From NCBI GenBank assembly GCA_945861775.1, contig CAMAVT010000003.1, forward strand, positions 1 to 42,159: 42,159 bases of DNA, written 5' to 3'. The stretch is from Bifidobacterium breve. Lineage in GTDB: Bacteria; Actinomycetota; Actinomycetes; S36-B12. Under the pieces are notes generated by a model that worked only from the letters and a program-made list of their open reading frames with translations, searched no databases and was not told the DNA's origin. Positions 1-8,735 of this stretch are shown one piece after another. The translations under genes and the position numbers were made by a program. Positions within the stretch are counted from its first letter, which is position 1; each line of letters starts with the position of its first letter.

Positions 1-1
1 C

Positions 2-244
2 GCATTAACAATTGATTCGGGGATGAACCTCTCTGACGAAGAACTCGTCGAACTCACCAAGATCTGTGATATGAATTTGGAAGTTGAGATAGCGCTCGAT
101 TCAACTGGGTTAATTAGTTCCATAATTAAAACTTTTAATTGCGTGGGTAATGAGCGCGTAAGTGTCACACAACTTGCCGATTTTGGTTCGCCAATCGAAC
201 TTTCAACACCTGATAATGCGTTCGAAGTTGACCCAAATCAGTAA
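2..244 (+). CDS. C-terminal fragment of a lipoprotein-like protein (5' truncated by window edge)
   Basis: The frame is open from base 2, so the ATG at 23 is probably internal and only about 80 C-terminal residues are visible. The tail has alternating beta-strand character and ends with a VTQLADFGSPIELSTP stretch. This resembles the closing strand of LppX/LprG-type actinobacterial lipoproteins, which often end in a 'D-[WFY]-G-x-P-V-x-I-x-x-P' pattern. That family call is an inference from one short motif. The stop lies only 4 bp from the end of the convergent protease gene. Its N-terminus, signal peptide and any lipobox are outside the window. Confidence 0.5.
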   Translation, partial: ALTIDSGMNLSDEELVELTKICDMNLEVEIALDSTGLISSIIKTFNCVGNERVSVTQLADFGSPIELSTPDNAFEVDPNQ

Positions 245-248
245 CGAA

Positions 249-1577
249 CTACGTGCCAAGTAGGTAACTGATTCCCTTTTGTGATTTAGCACCGGTCACG
301 CGCAGGACACACAGGCCACTTCGCAGCAGAGCCACCTGAGAACCCTTAATGGTGCAAATCCCGCGAGATGAAGGCGCTACTCGAACCCGTGGTTTTACCC
401 CAGATTGAGTTGTGACGCCGGCCCACCGTGCAACAAGTTGCTGCGTGAGCCTTGCTGGTGCGGTGCGTACCCCGTTGACAACGATTGCTTCCACCGGTGT
501 TGATGTGGCGCTCGAGCCCAGGCTATTTATTGCTTGCACAACGACCGATAACACGGTCCCAGCCGGTTGATCCTTGACCACACACGGTGACGTAGCGACT
601 TCGCATACCGGGGTTAACTCACCCGTTTGGCTGAGGAGGGAAACTTGGTAACCGCTAATGGCGAGACCACCGGTGTACGTTGGAGCGCTCCAACTCACCA
701 AAACCCGATCTTCTGGCCGGGAAGTAGCAGTGACGTCGACCGGCGGATTGGGGATTGATGTTAATGGTGGAACGTATTGATTAATCCATGGTAGGAATGT
801 CGTGATTCGAGCGTATATTCCGGGGAAGTTCGCAAGCGCGCAGTCATTTCCCACACTTGTTAGTCCTGCCAGAACCGCGCCTGCTGCCGTACTCACGACG
901 AGCGGTCCCCCACTGTCACCCTGACAGGTATCAACTCCACCGCCGACATTGCCAGCGCAGATTTTGTCAAAACTAGTGAACGAACTCCCATAAGAACCAC
1001 ACGTATTCTCGTTTGGTCCACCGAGAATCGAGACATTTGCCGCTGATAAAGCGTCACTGTATCCACCGCCAAAACTCGTACTTCCCCAGCCAGAGATCTG
1101 AGCTGTAGTTCCTGCGGCCGGCCACGTTGCGGGATCTTGGGTTAAAGGGAGGGCAATCGGCTGCACATTAGATGAGAAGGTGAGCGGAGTAGTTAGTTGC
1201 AACAGAGCTATGTCGCCGTTAAAGGTCGTCGAATTCCAAGATGGATTAATCGTGATTCCTGACACCGCTAAGGCATTTTGACTTGAGCGCCCGCTCAGAT
1301 TGGTAATTCCAACAAATGCTGAGATGCTACTTGGGGTTGAACCGGCTACACAGTGAGCCGCGGTCACCAACCAAGAAGTACCAATGATTGAAGCGCCACA
1401 TAATGTTGGATTACTTGAATTTCGAATTGAAAGACTTGCCTGCCATGGAGTTGATGAAATTGTGATCGGTGCGCCACCGACAATTCGCGGAGATACTCCT
1501 TGAACCGGAGTTATCAGACCTAGAGCAACGATTAATGCGGCCCCAACAGCACATAGGGCAGTAAATTTTCTCCGCAC
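249..1577 (-). CDS. Secreted trypsin-like serine protease (S1) with Fn3 domain
   Basis: A chymotrypsin-fold endopeptidase expected outside the cell. I start it at GTG 1577 rather than the TTG at 1604 of the ORF track. This gives a clean signal peptide (RRKF, then a hydrophobic run to PVQG), and TATATT lies exactly 6 nt upstream, fitting a leaderless start. The mature N-terminus IVGG is the classical activation site. The triad is visible: His in TAAHC, Asp in GDIALLQL and Ser in GDSGGPLV. A fibronectin type III domain (PNPPVDVTAT onward) follows. The C-terminus carries a G-x-C-x-x-x-G-x-x-V-x-x-L-x-x-G-x-C repeat unit common in actinobacterial surface proteins. The gene is divergent from glgA. 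The physiological substrate is unknown. Confidence 0.9.
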   Translation of the reverse strand: MRRKFTALCAVGAALIVALGLITPVQGVSPRIVGGAPITISSTPWQASLSIRNSSNPTLCGASIIGTSWLVTAAHCVAGSTPSSISAFVGITNLSGRSSQNALAVSGITINPSWNSTTFNGDIALLQLTTPLTFSSNVQPIALPLTQDPATWPAAGTTAQISGWGSTSFGGGYSDALSAANVSILGGPNENTCGSYGSSFTSFDKICAGNVGGGVDTCQGDSGGPLVVSTAAGAVLAGLTSVGNDCALANFPGIYARITTFLPWINQYVPPLTSIPNPPVDVTATSRPEDRVLVSWSAPTYTGGLAISGYQVSLLSQTGELTPVCEVATSPCVVKDQPAGTVLSVVVQAINSLGSSATSTPVEAIVVNGVRTAPARLTQQLVARWAGVTTQSGVKPRVRVAPSSRGICTIKGSQVALLRSGLCVLRVTGAKSQKGISYLLGT

Positions 1578-1583
1578 TGTGCG

Positions 1584-1589
1584 AATATA
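1584..1589 (-). promoter_or_regulatory. -10 hexamer TATATT of the protease gene (leaderless)
   Basis: TATATT on the minus strand is followed by 6 nt and then the GTG at 1577. Transcription would begin at or next to the start codon, so no Shine-Dalgarno is needed. This decides the start over the upstream TTG. No convincing -35 is seen. Confidence 0.5.
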
Positions 1590-1641
1590 CCTGCACACCC
1601 ACAACGCGGATGACCGCCATGTGCCAATGTAATGAGTGGCC

Positions 1642-1647
1642 TAGGCT
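1642..1647 (+). promoter_or_regulatory. -10 hexamer TAGGCT of the glycogen synthase gene (leaderless)
   Basis: TAGGCT is followed by 6 nt (ttcact) and GTG 1654. Together with the protease -10 it forms a short divergent promoter region of about 76 bp between the two start codons. Confidence 0.5.
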
Positions 1648-1653
1648 TTCACT

Positions 1654-2820
1654 GTGCGAGTTGCCCTGTTGACCAAGGAATGGTCCCCCCAGATTTACGG
1701 TGGTGCAGGTGTTCACGTGGACTATTTGGTTCCAGCCTTGGCCGCGCATATTGCGGTGGACGTACATGCATTCGGTGAAAGCTTCCCCGACGCACGGGCC
1801 CACCGAACCCCAGAGTTTCTTGTTGGTGCGAACACCACTCTCGAGACACTCGGTGTGAACCTTGACATGGTCAACGTAATCTCACAAAGCCAAGTGGACC
1901 TTGTGCACTCACACACGTGGTACACGAACTTTGCCGGCCAATGTGCTGCATTTCTGCTCGACATCCCGCTAGTGATCACCGCCCACTCACTTGAACCGTT
2001 ACGGCCTTGGAAACAAGAGCAGCTCGGTGGCGGTTACCGAGTCTCTTCGTGGGTTGAGCAGAGTGCTTACGAGAACGCCTCGGCAGTTATTGCAGTATCA
2101 GCGCGGATGAAAGCCGATGTCCTGGATTGCTATCCCAATGTGGAATCGGAGAAAGTTCACGTAATCCACAACGGGATCAATACCGATATTTACCGACCTG
2201 ACCCCTCATTTGAGGCTGTCAACAAATACGGAATCAATGCGCAAAAGCCCTACTCGCTTTTCATTGGCCGAATCACTCGGCAGAAGGGTTTGGCTCACCT
2301 GTTACAGGCAGCAAAGAGTTTTGAACCGGAAATCCAGATTGTCCTGTGCACATCTGCCCCTGACACTCCTGAGATTGCAGCTGAAGTACACGAGCATGTG
2401 AGTGAACTCAAACACATGCGCGGCAATGAAAATGTCTTTTGGATTCAGGAACAGGTCCCTCGTTCAGAGCTCATTGCATTACTCACTCACGCAAGTGTTT
2501 TCACCTGTCCATCTATTTATGAACCCCAAGGAATTGTGAACCTGGAAGCCATGGCCTGTGAAACTGCCGTGGTTGCCAGCGATGTCGGTGGAATCCCTGA
2601 AGTTGTCCTCGATGGTGAGACGGGCGTGCTCGTTCATTACGACCAATTCGATCCCAAATCATTCGAAGTGAATTTTGCCAATGCGGTGAATCAGGTAGTC
2701 GCTGATAGTGAACTAGCGAAGCGGCTGGGAGCTGCCGGGCGCCAGCGAGTGATCAAGGACTTTGGCTGGGATTCGATTGCCGCGTCAACAATTGATGTTT
2801 ATGGGTCCGTGATCCGTTGA
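1654..2820 (+). CDS. glgA: Glycogen synthase / ADP-glucose glucosyltransferase, Corynebacterium type
   Basis: A GT-B fold glycosyltransferase of 388 aa, the length of the actinobacterial GlgA/GlgM family. The N-terminus RVALLTKEWSPQIYGGAGVHV is the family signature for nucleotide-sugar and acceptor binding. HSHTWYTN follows near residue 88, GRITRQKGL near 205, and the C-terminal E-x7-E element in YEPQGIVNLEAMA near 288-300. Homologues transfer glucose from ADP-glucose to glycogen, or in mycobacteria to glucose-1-phosphate to make maltose-1-phosphate (GlgM); sequence alone does not separate these. The GTG start is supported by the leaderless -10. The stop overlaps the TTG start of the downstream transporter gene by 4 nt. 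No glgC is in the window. Confidence 0.9.
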   Translation: MRVALLTKEWSPQIYGGAGVHVDYLVPALAAHIAVDVHAFGESFPDARAHRTPEFLVGANTTLETLGVNLDMVNVISQSQVDLVHSHTWYTNFAGQCAAFLLDIPLVITAHSLEPLRPWKQEQLGGGYRVSSWVEQSAYENASAVIAVSARMKADVLDCYPNVESEKVHVIHNGINTDIYRPDPSFEAVNKYGINAQKPYSLFIGRITRQKGLAHLLQAAKSFEPEIQIVLCTSAPDTPEIAAEVHEHVSELKHMRGNENVFWIQEQVPRSELIALLTHASVFTCPSIYEPQGIVNLEAMACETAVVASDVGGIPEVVLDGETGVLVHYDQFDPKSFEVNFANAVNQVVADSELAKRLGAAGRQRVIKDFGWDSIAASTIDVYGSVIR

Positions 2821-3785
2821 GCGACATTGCAGAACCAATTCCCGGTATTCCGCTCGACAAGGTGCCACATCCATTTACCGGATATGCCCTTTACCTTTCC
2901 GCAGCGCTGATTTTTGCACTCAATGGAACTGTCGCAAAATCCATATTACTGACCGGGATTGACCCGGCTCGACTTGCCCAACTTCGGGTGACCGGTGCGT
3001 TCCTAGTGCTACTGGTCTATCTCGCACTTCGAAACCCAACCGCCTTGCGCCTCACTAAAAGAGAAATTCCGATGTTGATCGCCTATGGAATTCTTGGTGT
3101 TGCTGGGACGCAGTATCTGTACTTCGTCGCTCTCACCTACCTGCCGGTCAGTATTGCCCTGCTCATTGAATTCACCGCACCGCTCATCATCGCTTTGTGG
3201 TTTCGATTTGTGTGGAAAGAACCTACAAAAAAGAGTGTTTGGGTTGCCCTCGGAATGGCCCTGGTCGGTTTGGCGCTCGTTGCTCAGGTCTGGCTCGGTT
3301 TTGCGCTGAATGCGGTTGGAGTTTTGGCGGCCCTTGCAGCGGCCGTGTCACTGTCAATTTTCTATATTTTGGGTGACAAGCAATTGCGCGTGGCTAACCC
3401 GCGTGATCCTATTTCCCTGACCATGTGGGGATTCGCCGCTGCGTCGTTGTTCTGGCTGTTTGTCCAACCCTGGTGGACATTCCCGTGGGAGGCACTCTCG
3501 GGGAATTCCGAACCACTCAGCGATGCGAATATCTCTTTCCCCATTTGGGTCATGATGATTTGGATGATCCTCTTCGGGACGGTTATCAGTTTCTCACTGG
3601 TGCTCGCATCGATGAAACACCTTCGCGCTTCACAGGCATCCACCGTTGGCCTCACCGAGCCACTTTTTGCCACCCTGATCGCGTGGATTCTACTTGGTGA
3701 AGCCCTTTCGACAACCCAAATTATTGGTGGGGCCTTGATTCTGCTCGGCGTTTTTATCGCCGAGCGGGCTCGTCTCACGACTTAA
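2817..3785 (+). CDS. EamA/DMT-superfamily membrane transporter
   Basis: A 322-aa very hydrophobic protein with about ten predicted membrane segments in two EamA-like halves. The first half contains NGTVAKSILLTG and the second ends with LTEPLFATLIAWILLGEAL, typical of RhaT/YdcZ-like drug/metabolite transporters. Its substrate cannot be predicted. The start is TTG, overlapping the glgA stop (ttga), which implies translational coupling in one operon. A link to glycogen metabolism is not established. Confidence 0.85.
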   Translation: MSDIAEPIPGIPLDKVPHPFTGYALYLSAALIFALNGTVAKSILLTGIDPARLAQLRVTGAFLVLLVYLALRNPTALRLTKREIPMLIAYGILGVAGTQYLYFVALTYLPVSIALLIEFTAPLIIALWFRFVWKEPTKKSVWVALGMALVGLALVAQVWLGFALNAVGVLAALAAAVSLSIFYILGDKQLRVANPRDPISLTMWGFAAASLFWLFVQPWWTFPWEALSGNSEPLSDANISFPIWVMMIWMILFGTVISFSLVLASMKHLRASQASTVGLTEPLFATLIAWILLGEALSTTQIIGGALILLGVFIAERARLTT

Positions 3786-3823
3786 TGAATTGTTCTCAAA
3801 ACAAATCGAACTACTGCCAGTGT

Positions 3824-3829
3824 CATAAT
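3824..3829 (+). promoter_or_regulatory. -10 hexamer CATAAT of the ferredoxin reductase gene (leaderless)
   Basis: CATAAT (one base from TATAAT) is followed by gtgtag and ATG 3836, a 6-nt gap. No ribosome-binding site is present between them. The gene is thus likely transcribed separately from the upstream transporter gene, 50 bp away. Confidence 0.5.
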
Positions 3830-3835
3830 GTGTAG

Positions 3836-5023
3836 ATGGGTGAGAAACGAGTACTAATTGTTGGTGGCGGACTTGGTGGCCTTCGAACTGCCGAAGCGTT
3901 ACGCGCTAATGGATTCATCGGAGAAATTGCAATTGTGGGTGACGAGGAATACCAACCCTACAATCGACCACCACTTTCCAAAGAGGCATTGAGTTCTGGG
4001 CTTTCGCACGATGAACTCAAATTCCGACAACGTGATTCAGTGGCTGACGTCACGTGGACTCTCGGCAGCGGGGTCGAGAAACTGGACACGGATGCCCGCG
4101 AAGTAACACTCGCTAATGGAACTACCGAAAAATTTGATGCACTCGTGGTCGCAACCGGTATCCGTCCACGGCTGCTCCCTATCCCTGGCCCAACACAGGG
4201 GCTGCACACGTTAAGAACTATCGACGATGCCCGATCGTTGAAAGATGCAATTACACCGGGGAGCAATGTAGTAATTATTGGAAGTGGGTTTATCGGCTGC
4301 GAACTCGCAGCAACGGCAACCAAACTTGGCGCTACGGTGCACGTGGTCTCTCTCGATGATCAACCAATGATCATGCCCATGGGCGCTGACCTTGGAGCGG
4401 CTATGCGCAGACGTCATGAAGAAAAGGGTGTTACCTTTCACCTTGGTCGTACCGTTTCACAGTTCAATGGTGAAGCCCGCATTGAAAGTGTGACACTTGA
4501 TTCGGGTGAGATACTCCCGGCGGACGTCGTCGTAGAAGCAATCGGTTCTGTACCAAACACCGAATGGCTGAAAGACAACGGTCTCAATCTTGATAACGGT
4601 GTTCTCGTTGATTCCAATATGCGTGCTGTTGGATCCACTCTGCCCATCTACGCCGTCGGTGACGCGTCCAACCATCCCAACAAGCTTTATGGTGATAAAA
4701 CTCGTCGCATTGAACATTGGAACATGCCAACCGAAACGGGGAAACGCGCTGGCGCCGCGCTGGCCGCTGAACTCGCCGGATCCCAATTACCAACAGATGA
4801 GTTCTTCGCTCTCCCAGCATTCTGGTCGGATCAATACGAATTCAAGTTGCAGTCCTACGGTCTTCCGGGCGCCGCAAGTACTAGCAAAGTTGTCAGCGGC
4901 CATCTTGACGGACCATGCATCGTTGAATACTTCAACAGCGATAACGAACTGTGCGGTGTAATAGGAATTGACACGGTAAAAGAACTTATGCCATACCGCA
5001 AGCAATTTATGGAGATGAAATAG
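3836..5023 (+). CDS. FAD-dependent ferredoxin reductase (rhodocoxin/BphA4-like)
   Basis: A 395-aa NAD(P)H:ferredoxin oxidoreductase of the glutathione-reductase fold. It would pass electrons from NAD(P)H through FAD to a small ferredoxin that feeds a P450 or a Rieske oxygenase. The FAD-binding GGGLGGLRTAEAL is at residues 9-21, the NAD-binding GSGFIGCELA near 149, and the second FAD motif YAVGDAS near 270. A C-terminal Reductase_C-like domain (PAFWSDQYEFKLQSYG) follows. No P450 is in the window; the only free ferredoxin is at 15163, about 10 kb away. The following gene starts 3 bp after the stop. Confidence 0.88.
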   Translation: MGEKRVLIVGGGLGGLRTAEALRANGFIGEIAIVGDEEYQPYNRPPLSKEALSSGLSHDELKFRQRDSVADVTWTLGSGVEKLDTDAREVTLANGTTEKFDALVVATGIRPRLLPIPGPTQGLHTLRTIDDARSLKDAITPGSNVVIIGSGFIGCELAATATKLGATVHVVSLDDQPMIMPMGADLGAAMRRRHEEKGVTFHLGRTVSQFNGEARIESVTLDSGEILPADVVVEAIGSVPNTEWLKDNGLNLDNGVLVDSNMRAVGSTLPIYAVGDASNHPNKLYGDKTRRIEHWNMPTETGKRAGAALAAELAGSQLPTDEFFALPAFWSDQYEFKLQSYGLPGAASTSKVVSGHLDGPCIVEYFNSDNELCGVIGIDTVKELMPYRKQFMEMK

Positions 5024-5026
5024 CCC

Positions 5027-6544
5027 GTGAGTGTGAACTTTCCGCAAGGCGGAGACCATAAACGCAGTACAACTGCAACGGGTCGGGCAATTTTTGCTGA
5101 CTCGGTGCGTGCGATTGACCCGGCACTCGCGGCTCGAATAGAACATACAAAAGATTGGCGCAAGGGCTACATTGAACCTCTGCGCGAAATTGTGATCGCA
5201 GCCTCGCACACCCATGACGCGGCGATTCAGATCTCACGTGCGGGGCTTGAGTCAGCTCACCGGCGCTTTGTTTTCGCCCAATCGCACGGTGATATCCCCC
5301 TAGATTCAGCCATGAACGCAACAGCCCCTGTCATTGAATCCGTTTCGGTTGCTGGGCGTGCCTCCCGTGAAGAGACCCTCTCTATTGTTTATCGGGGACA
5401 GAGGATCTTCGGGAGTGACCTGCGTAGGCAGATTGATAAATGGGTTGGTGATGGAATTGCAGAGCCAAGTTTCGGCGCTGCACTTCATCTGCTTATGGAC
5501 AACCCAGACTGGCTCGACCTGTCCGGTACCGACATCGCGGTCCTCGGTGCTGGCGCAGAAATGGCTCCAACCCGATCCCTGCTTCGGTGGGGTGCACGAA
5601 TCCATGCCCTCGATTTGCCACGACCTGAGATTTGGCAACGACTCATTGAGATTGCACGAAATACTTCCGGCTCAATCAGGATACCCATCAGTCCAGGTGC
5701 ATCAGGTGCCATGCCGTTTGTCACCGGTGGGACAGTGCACACCGAAGACGACCAGGTTGTCGCCGCCGCAAGTGGTGTTGACCTCCTCGAACAACCGGGT
5801 GCGATTGTCAACTGGCTCAATGAAATTGACAACCCATTTATCCTCGGCAACTACACCTATGCTGACGGCCCGATACATGCAACATTGAGTATGGCTGTTG
5901 ACGCGATCTTTAAAAAGCTAGACACCCAACGCAAAGACATCACTCTTGCATTTCTGGCCACCCCAACGGATGTTTTCATGGTCCCCATGTCGTGCGTTGA
6001 AGAATCGCGCGAACGTTGGAATGCCCGAGGCATCAGTGGGTTCCTTCAAACACCGCTTCGCGCATTCGGTCAGTTTGAACCGAATTACCCCCGCACTTAC
6101 CAAACTAAAAGTGGGATAGAAGTAGGACTCAACGACTCACTTGTCCCACAGCAAGGTCCCAACTATTTACTTGCAAAAAGAATTCAACGTTGGCGCGCAC
6201 TTGCCGCTCGCGCCGATGGCGTACCCGTCTCTCTCAATCTTGCTCCAGCGACTCGAACTCAATCGGTTGTAAAGAATCGAGCACTCGCAGCCGCATATGC
6301 TGGCGCTGGGAGGTTCGGTGTCGAAGTATTTGAACCAGCCACCTCAACAGCCCTCATGGCAGCACTACTGGTCCACGACTTACGCAATCCACTCTCAGCA
6401 GCAAATCCGAGTACGACCCTGAACAACCCGATGGACTTGTTCGTTGTCGGTGCTAATCACGGCGGCCTTTGGCGCACGGCTTATGCACCTCGATCAGTCC
6501 TCGGGGTTGCAGCGCTATTGGGCATGTTTGAGTCACGGGCTTAA
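5027..6544 (+). CDS. Uncharacterised 505-aa protein with a Rossmann-like segment
   Basis: I do not recognise this family. The protein has no signal peptide and no membrane segment. A glycine-rich strand-loop-helix, TDIAVLGAGAEMAPTRSLL near residues 168-186, followed by an acidic end of strand (ARIHALDLPRP), looks like a dinucleotide- or SAM-binding Rossmann start. A helical N-terminal third (EHTKDWRKGYIEPLREIV) and a long C-terminal alpha/beta part surround it. It starts with GTG 3 bp after the ferredoxin reductase stop, so the two are probably co-transcribed and may share a redox role. It ends at a strong terminator. It could be an enzyme of unknown reaction. Confidence 0.8.
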   Translation: MSVNFPQGGDHKRSTTATGRAIFADSVRAIDPALAARIEHTKDWRKGYIEPLREIVIAASHTHDAAIQISRAGLESAHRRFVFAQSHGDIPLDSAMNATAPVIESVSVAGRASREETLSIVYRGQRIFGSDLRRQIDKWVGDGIAEPSFGAALHLLMDNPDWLDLSGTDIAVLGAGAEMAPTRSLLRWGARIHALDLPRPEIWQRLIEIARNTSGSIRIPISPGASGAMPFVTGGTVHTEDDQVVAAASGVDLLEQPGAIVNWLNEIDNPFILGNYTYADGPIHATLSMAVDAIFKKLDTQRKDITLAFLATPTDVFMVPMSCVEESRERWNARGISGFLQTPLRAFGQFEPNYPRTYQTKSGIEVGLNDSLVPQQGPNYLLAKRIQRWRALAARADGVPVSLNLAPATRTQSVVKNRALAAAYAGAGRFGVEVFEPATSTALMAALLVHDLRNPLSAANPSTTLNNPMDLFVVGANHGGLWRTAYAPRSVLGVAALLGMFESRA

Positions 6545-6562
6545 CCTGCGGTCAGGGCATAG

Positions 6563-6600
6563 GAAAACCCGCGTAACGGGGGGGTGTCACGCGGGTTTTC
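6563..6600 (+). terminator. Rho-independent-type terminator hairpin
   Basis: A perfect 12-bp inverted repeat, GAAAACCCGCGT / ACGCGGGTTTTC, with a 14-nt G-rich loop lies 18 nt after the 505-aa ORF. The A-tract on the left arm and T-tract on the right make it potentially bidirectional. It ends the reductase operon. Confidence 0.8.
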
Positions 6601-6694
6601 GATCAGCTTGAGTTTCTCAACTGATGGCTTTAGTCTGCCCGAATAATTTGCACTTCGCCACATTTAATTCGAAGGTTGTGGATGGCAACCCGAC

Positions 6695-6700
6695 TAGTCT
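6695..6700 (+). promoter_or_regulatory. -10 hexamer TAGTCT of mobA (leaderless)
   Basis: TAGTCT is followed by 7 nt (tgtggct) and GTG 6708. This supports the shorter mobA start rather than the ATG at 6624, which sits right after the terminator. Confidence 0.4.
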
Positions 6701-6707
6701 TGTGGCT

Positions 6708-7316
6708 GTGAACAGCGGCGAACTCAGTGTGATTTTGCTCGCCGGTGGGTCCAGTCGCCGAATGGGAAGCGATAAAGCAAACGTAGAGTTTGGGAGTGGT
6801 ACCTTGCTCACTTTTCAATTAGAACAAATCCCTAGTACATTCTCCGTGGTCGTGGTCGGTGAATCCATCGACATCAAACCAACAATCAACTGGCCCACGA
6901 TCACCTGCACTCGTGAGAATCCACCGGGTGCGGGGCCAGTTGCTGCGGTTGCCGCTGGATTGGAACATGTCAATACTCCGGCCATTGCATTGCTCGCAGT
7001 TGATGCACCATTTGCATTACCCCGCCTTCTCCGATGCAATCTTGACCCGAATTCACATGCATTGATCCCACGCGAGCACGGTGGCAAGATTCAGTACCTG
7101 GCCGGCTTGTACCGCAGTGAATCCCTTCGGCGCGCACTTGAGCAACTGGGCTCTCCTACAGATAAAAGTATGCGCGAACTGACAGCTCACCTACCATCAA
7201 TTGACTATCTTGAACTGGGTCCAGAAGATGGCCAGGACTTTATGGATATTGATACCCCACAGGATTTGGTGACCGCACGAGAGTTTCTGCGCACGCACCC
7301 TAGAGTCAAGCCATGA
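6708..7316 (+). CDS. mobA: Molybdenum cofactor guanylyltransferase
   Basis: A nucleotidyltransferase expected to attach GMP to molybdopterin in the last step of bis-MGD cofactor synthesis. The signature LLAGGSSRRMGSDKA lies within the first 25 residues from the GTG at 6708. In this family that motif normally begins within 5-15 residues of the start, so the 28 extra residues of the ORF-track start are probably not translated. Later elements PPGAGPVAAVAAGLE and LLAVDAPFALP match the family's GTP- and metal-binding core. It overlaps the next gene by 4 nt (ATGA). A MocA-like cytidylyltransferase is a less likely alternative. Confidence 0.85.
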   Translation: MNSGELSVILLAGGSSRRMGSDKANVEFGSGTLLTFQLEQIPSTFSVVVVGESIDIKPTINWPTITCTRENPPGAGPVAAVAAGLEHVNTPAIALLAVDAPFALPRLLRCNLDPNSHALIPREHGGKIQYLAGLYRSESLRRALEQLGSPTDKSMRELTAHLPSIDYLELGPEDGQDFMDIDTPQDLVTAREFLRTHPRVKP

Positions 7317-7558
7317 ACGAATGGCTACAGGAAGTGATCAAGGCACTGAACCTCGGTGAGGTTACCCAGGGCGTGAGCGATTCAGATCTCAAGGCGATCC
7401 TCGACGGAGCGCGGCACGCAGCCCACCAGGTTGAACGCCCCGCTGCTCCCGTAACCACCTACTTGATGGGGATGGCGGTCGCTCGCGGTGGCGACATACA
7501 AGAAATCTCAGACACGATTGAAGCCCTGGCCAAGACCTGGGCGCAGAAGGACAGCTAG
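7313..7558 (+). CDS. DUF6457 small protein
   Basis: An 81-aa protein of unknown biochemical function. The sequence (MNEWLQEVIKALNLG..., AAHQVERPAAPVTTYLMGMAVARGG) resembles DUF6457, a small helical domain that in actinobacteria occurs next to or fused to MobA. Its place between mobA and moeA, overlapping mobA by 4 nt, supports a role in molybdenum cofactor handling. That role is inferred from context only. I see no metal-binding motif. Confidence 0.75.
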   Translation: MNEWLQEVIKALNLGEVTQGVSDSDLKAILDGARHAAHQVERPAAPVTTYLMGMAVARGGDIQEISDTIEALAKTWAQKDS

Positions 7559-7562
7559 ACAC

Positions 7563-8732
7563 GTGGTGACAGATCACAGCGCTACGCACACCGAAAACTC
7601 CTGGGAACAAGTACGCCAATTTGCCTACTCATTTGCTCACAAAGGTCGAACAGAGGTCATATCACTTGATGCAGCCGACAAAAGAATGTGCGCCGATAAT
7701 CTAGTCGCTTTGACAAGCCTTCCGTTTGCCAATTCAAGTTCAATGGACGGCTGGGCGGTTAACGGCAACGGTCCGTGGACACTGACCACCGCGCCACAAC
7801 TTGAAATAGATCAAGCGAGCATTCTCACCACGGGCGCCGTACTTCCCGTTGGAGCGCAGGCAATTCTCAGAACCGAGGACGGAGTCCTTGTAGGTGATCA
7901 CCTAACAGCCAACACGAACAAAAGCGCCAATACCGAAGACATTCGCATTGCGGGTGAAGAGTGCCAAATGGGTCAAACTCTGTGTACTCCCGGAGCGACC
8001 CTCAATCGGGCACTGATCGGCTTACTCGCTGCAACCGGAAATGATCAAATCAAGGTTTTTGCGCAGCCCTGCGTCCAAGTAATTGTTACTGGGGATGAAC
8101 TCCTCGCAAGTGGGCTGCCAACGCGAGAACATGTACGCGACTCACTCGGAATCCAAATCCCAATGTGGCTAAAACGCATGGGGGCGCAGGTACTGCCGGT
8201 GCTTTACATTGGAGACCAAGCAGAAGAAATATCGGCAGCACTAATTGCGTCACCGGCTGACATTGTGCTGACAACCGGTGGAACCGCGGCCAGTGCAAAA
8301 GATCACTTCATCGACGCTATTTCATTTGCAGGCGGTGAGGTTCATTTTGACAGCGTTGCCGTGCGACCGGGACACCCCATGAAATTTGCAGCGGTACCCA
8401 ACCCCGCAGGGCAACAAATCCCGGTAGTAGGCCTGCCCGGAAACCCATTGGCCGCGATTGTTGCCCTTATAACACTTGTCCAACCGATGCTGAACAAACT
8501 TCTGGGTCAGCAACTGCAACCTTTGATTCCCGTTACAACAGCACGTTCACTTGAGGCTGGTAAGTCAGGGACAAGACTTGCACCCGGTTGGGTGACCGAC
8601 TCAGGATTCATGCCAGCCGAATTTGGCGGCTCCGCAATGTTGCGTGGTCTGAGCACCTCAACCGGATTCGGTGTTATTGACTCCGCGGTAAACAGCGGAG
8701 AGACGATTGCTTTCCTGCCACTTCCCGATTAG
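7563..8732 (+). CDS. moeA: Molybdopterin molybdenumtransferase
   Basis: Catalyses insertion of molybdate into adenylylated molybdopterin in the cytoplasm. Family motifs are in the expected order: SSMDGWAV near the N-terminus (usual P-x-S-x-M-D-G-Y/F-A), GDELLASG (MPT-binding MoCF fold), TTGGTAAS, RPGHPMKFA and GLPGNPLAA. I start it at GTG 7563, 4 bp after the DUF6457 stop, with AGAAGGA about 11 nt upstream. The ATG at 7488 in the ORF track would overlap DUF6457 by about 70 nt. Length of 389 aa matches the family. No molybdoenzyme or other moa/moe gene is in this window. Its stop is 3 bp from the convergent nuclease stop. Confidence 0.9.
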   Translation: MVTDHSATHTENSWEQVRQFAYSFAHKGRTEVISLDAADKRMCADNLVALTSLPFANSSSMDGWAVNGNGPWTLTTAPQLEIDQASILTTGAVLPVGAQAILRTEDGVLVGDHLTANTNKSANTEDIRIAGEECQMGQTLCTPGATLNRALIGLLAATGNDQIKVFAQPCVQVIVTGDELLASGLPTREHVRDSLGIQIPMWLKRMGAQVLPVLYIGDQAEEISAALIASPADIVLTTGGTAASAKDHFIDAISFAGGEVHFDSVAVRPGHPMKFAAVPNPAGQQIPVVGLPGNPLAAIVALITLVQPMLNKLLGQQLQPLIPVTTARSLEAGKSGTRLAPGWVTDSGFMPAEFGGSAMLRGLSTSTGFGVIDSAVNSGETIAFLPLPD

Positions 8733-8735
8733 GAA

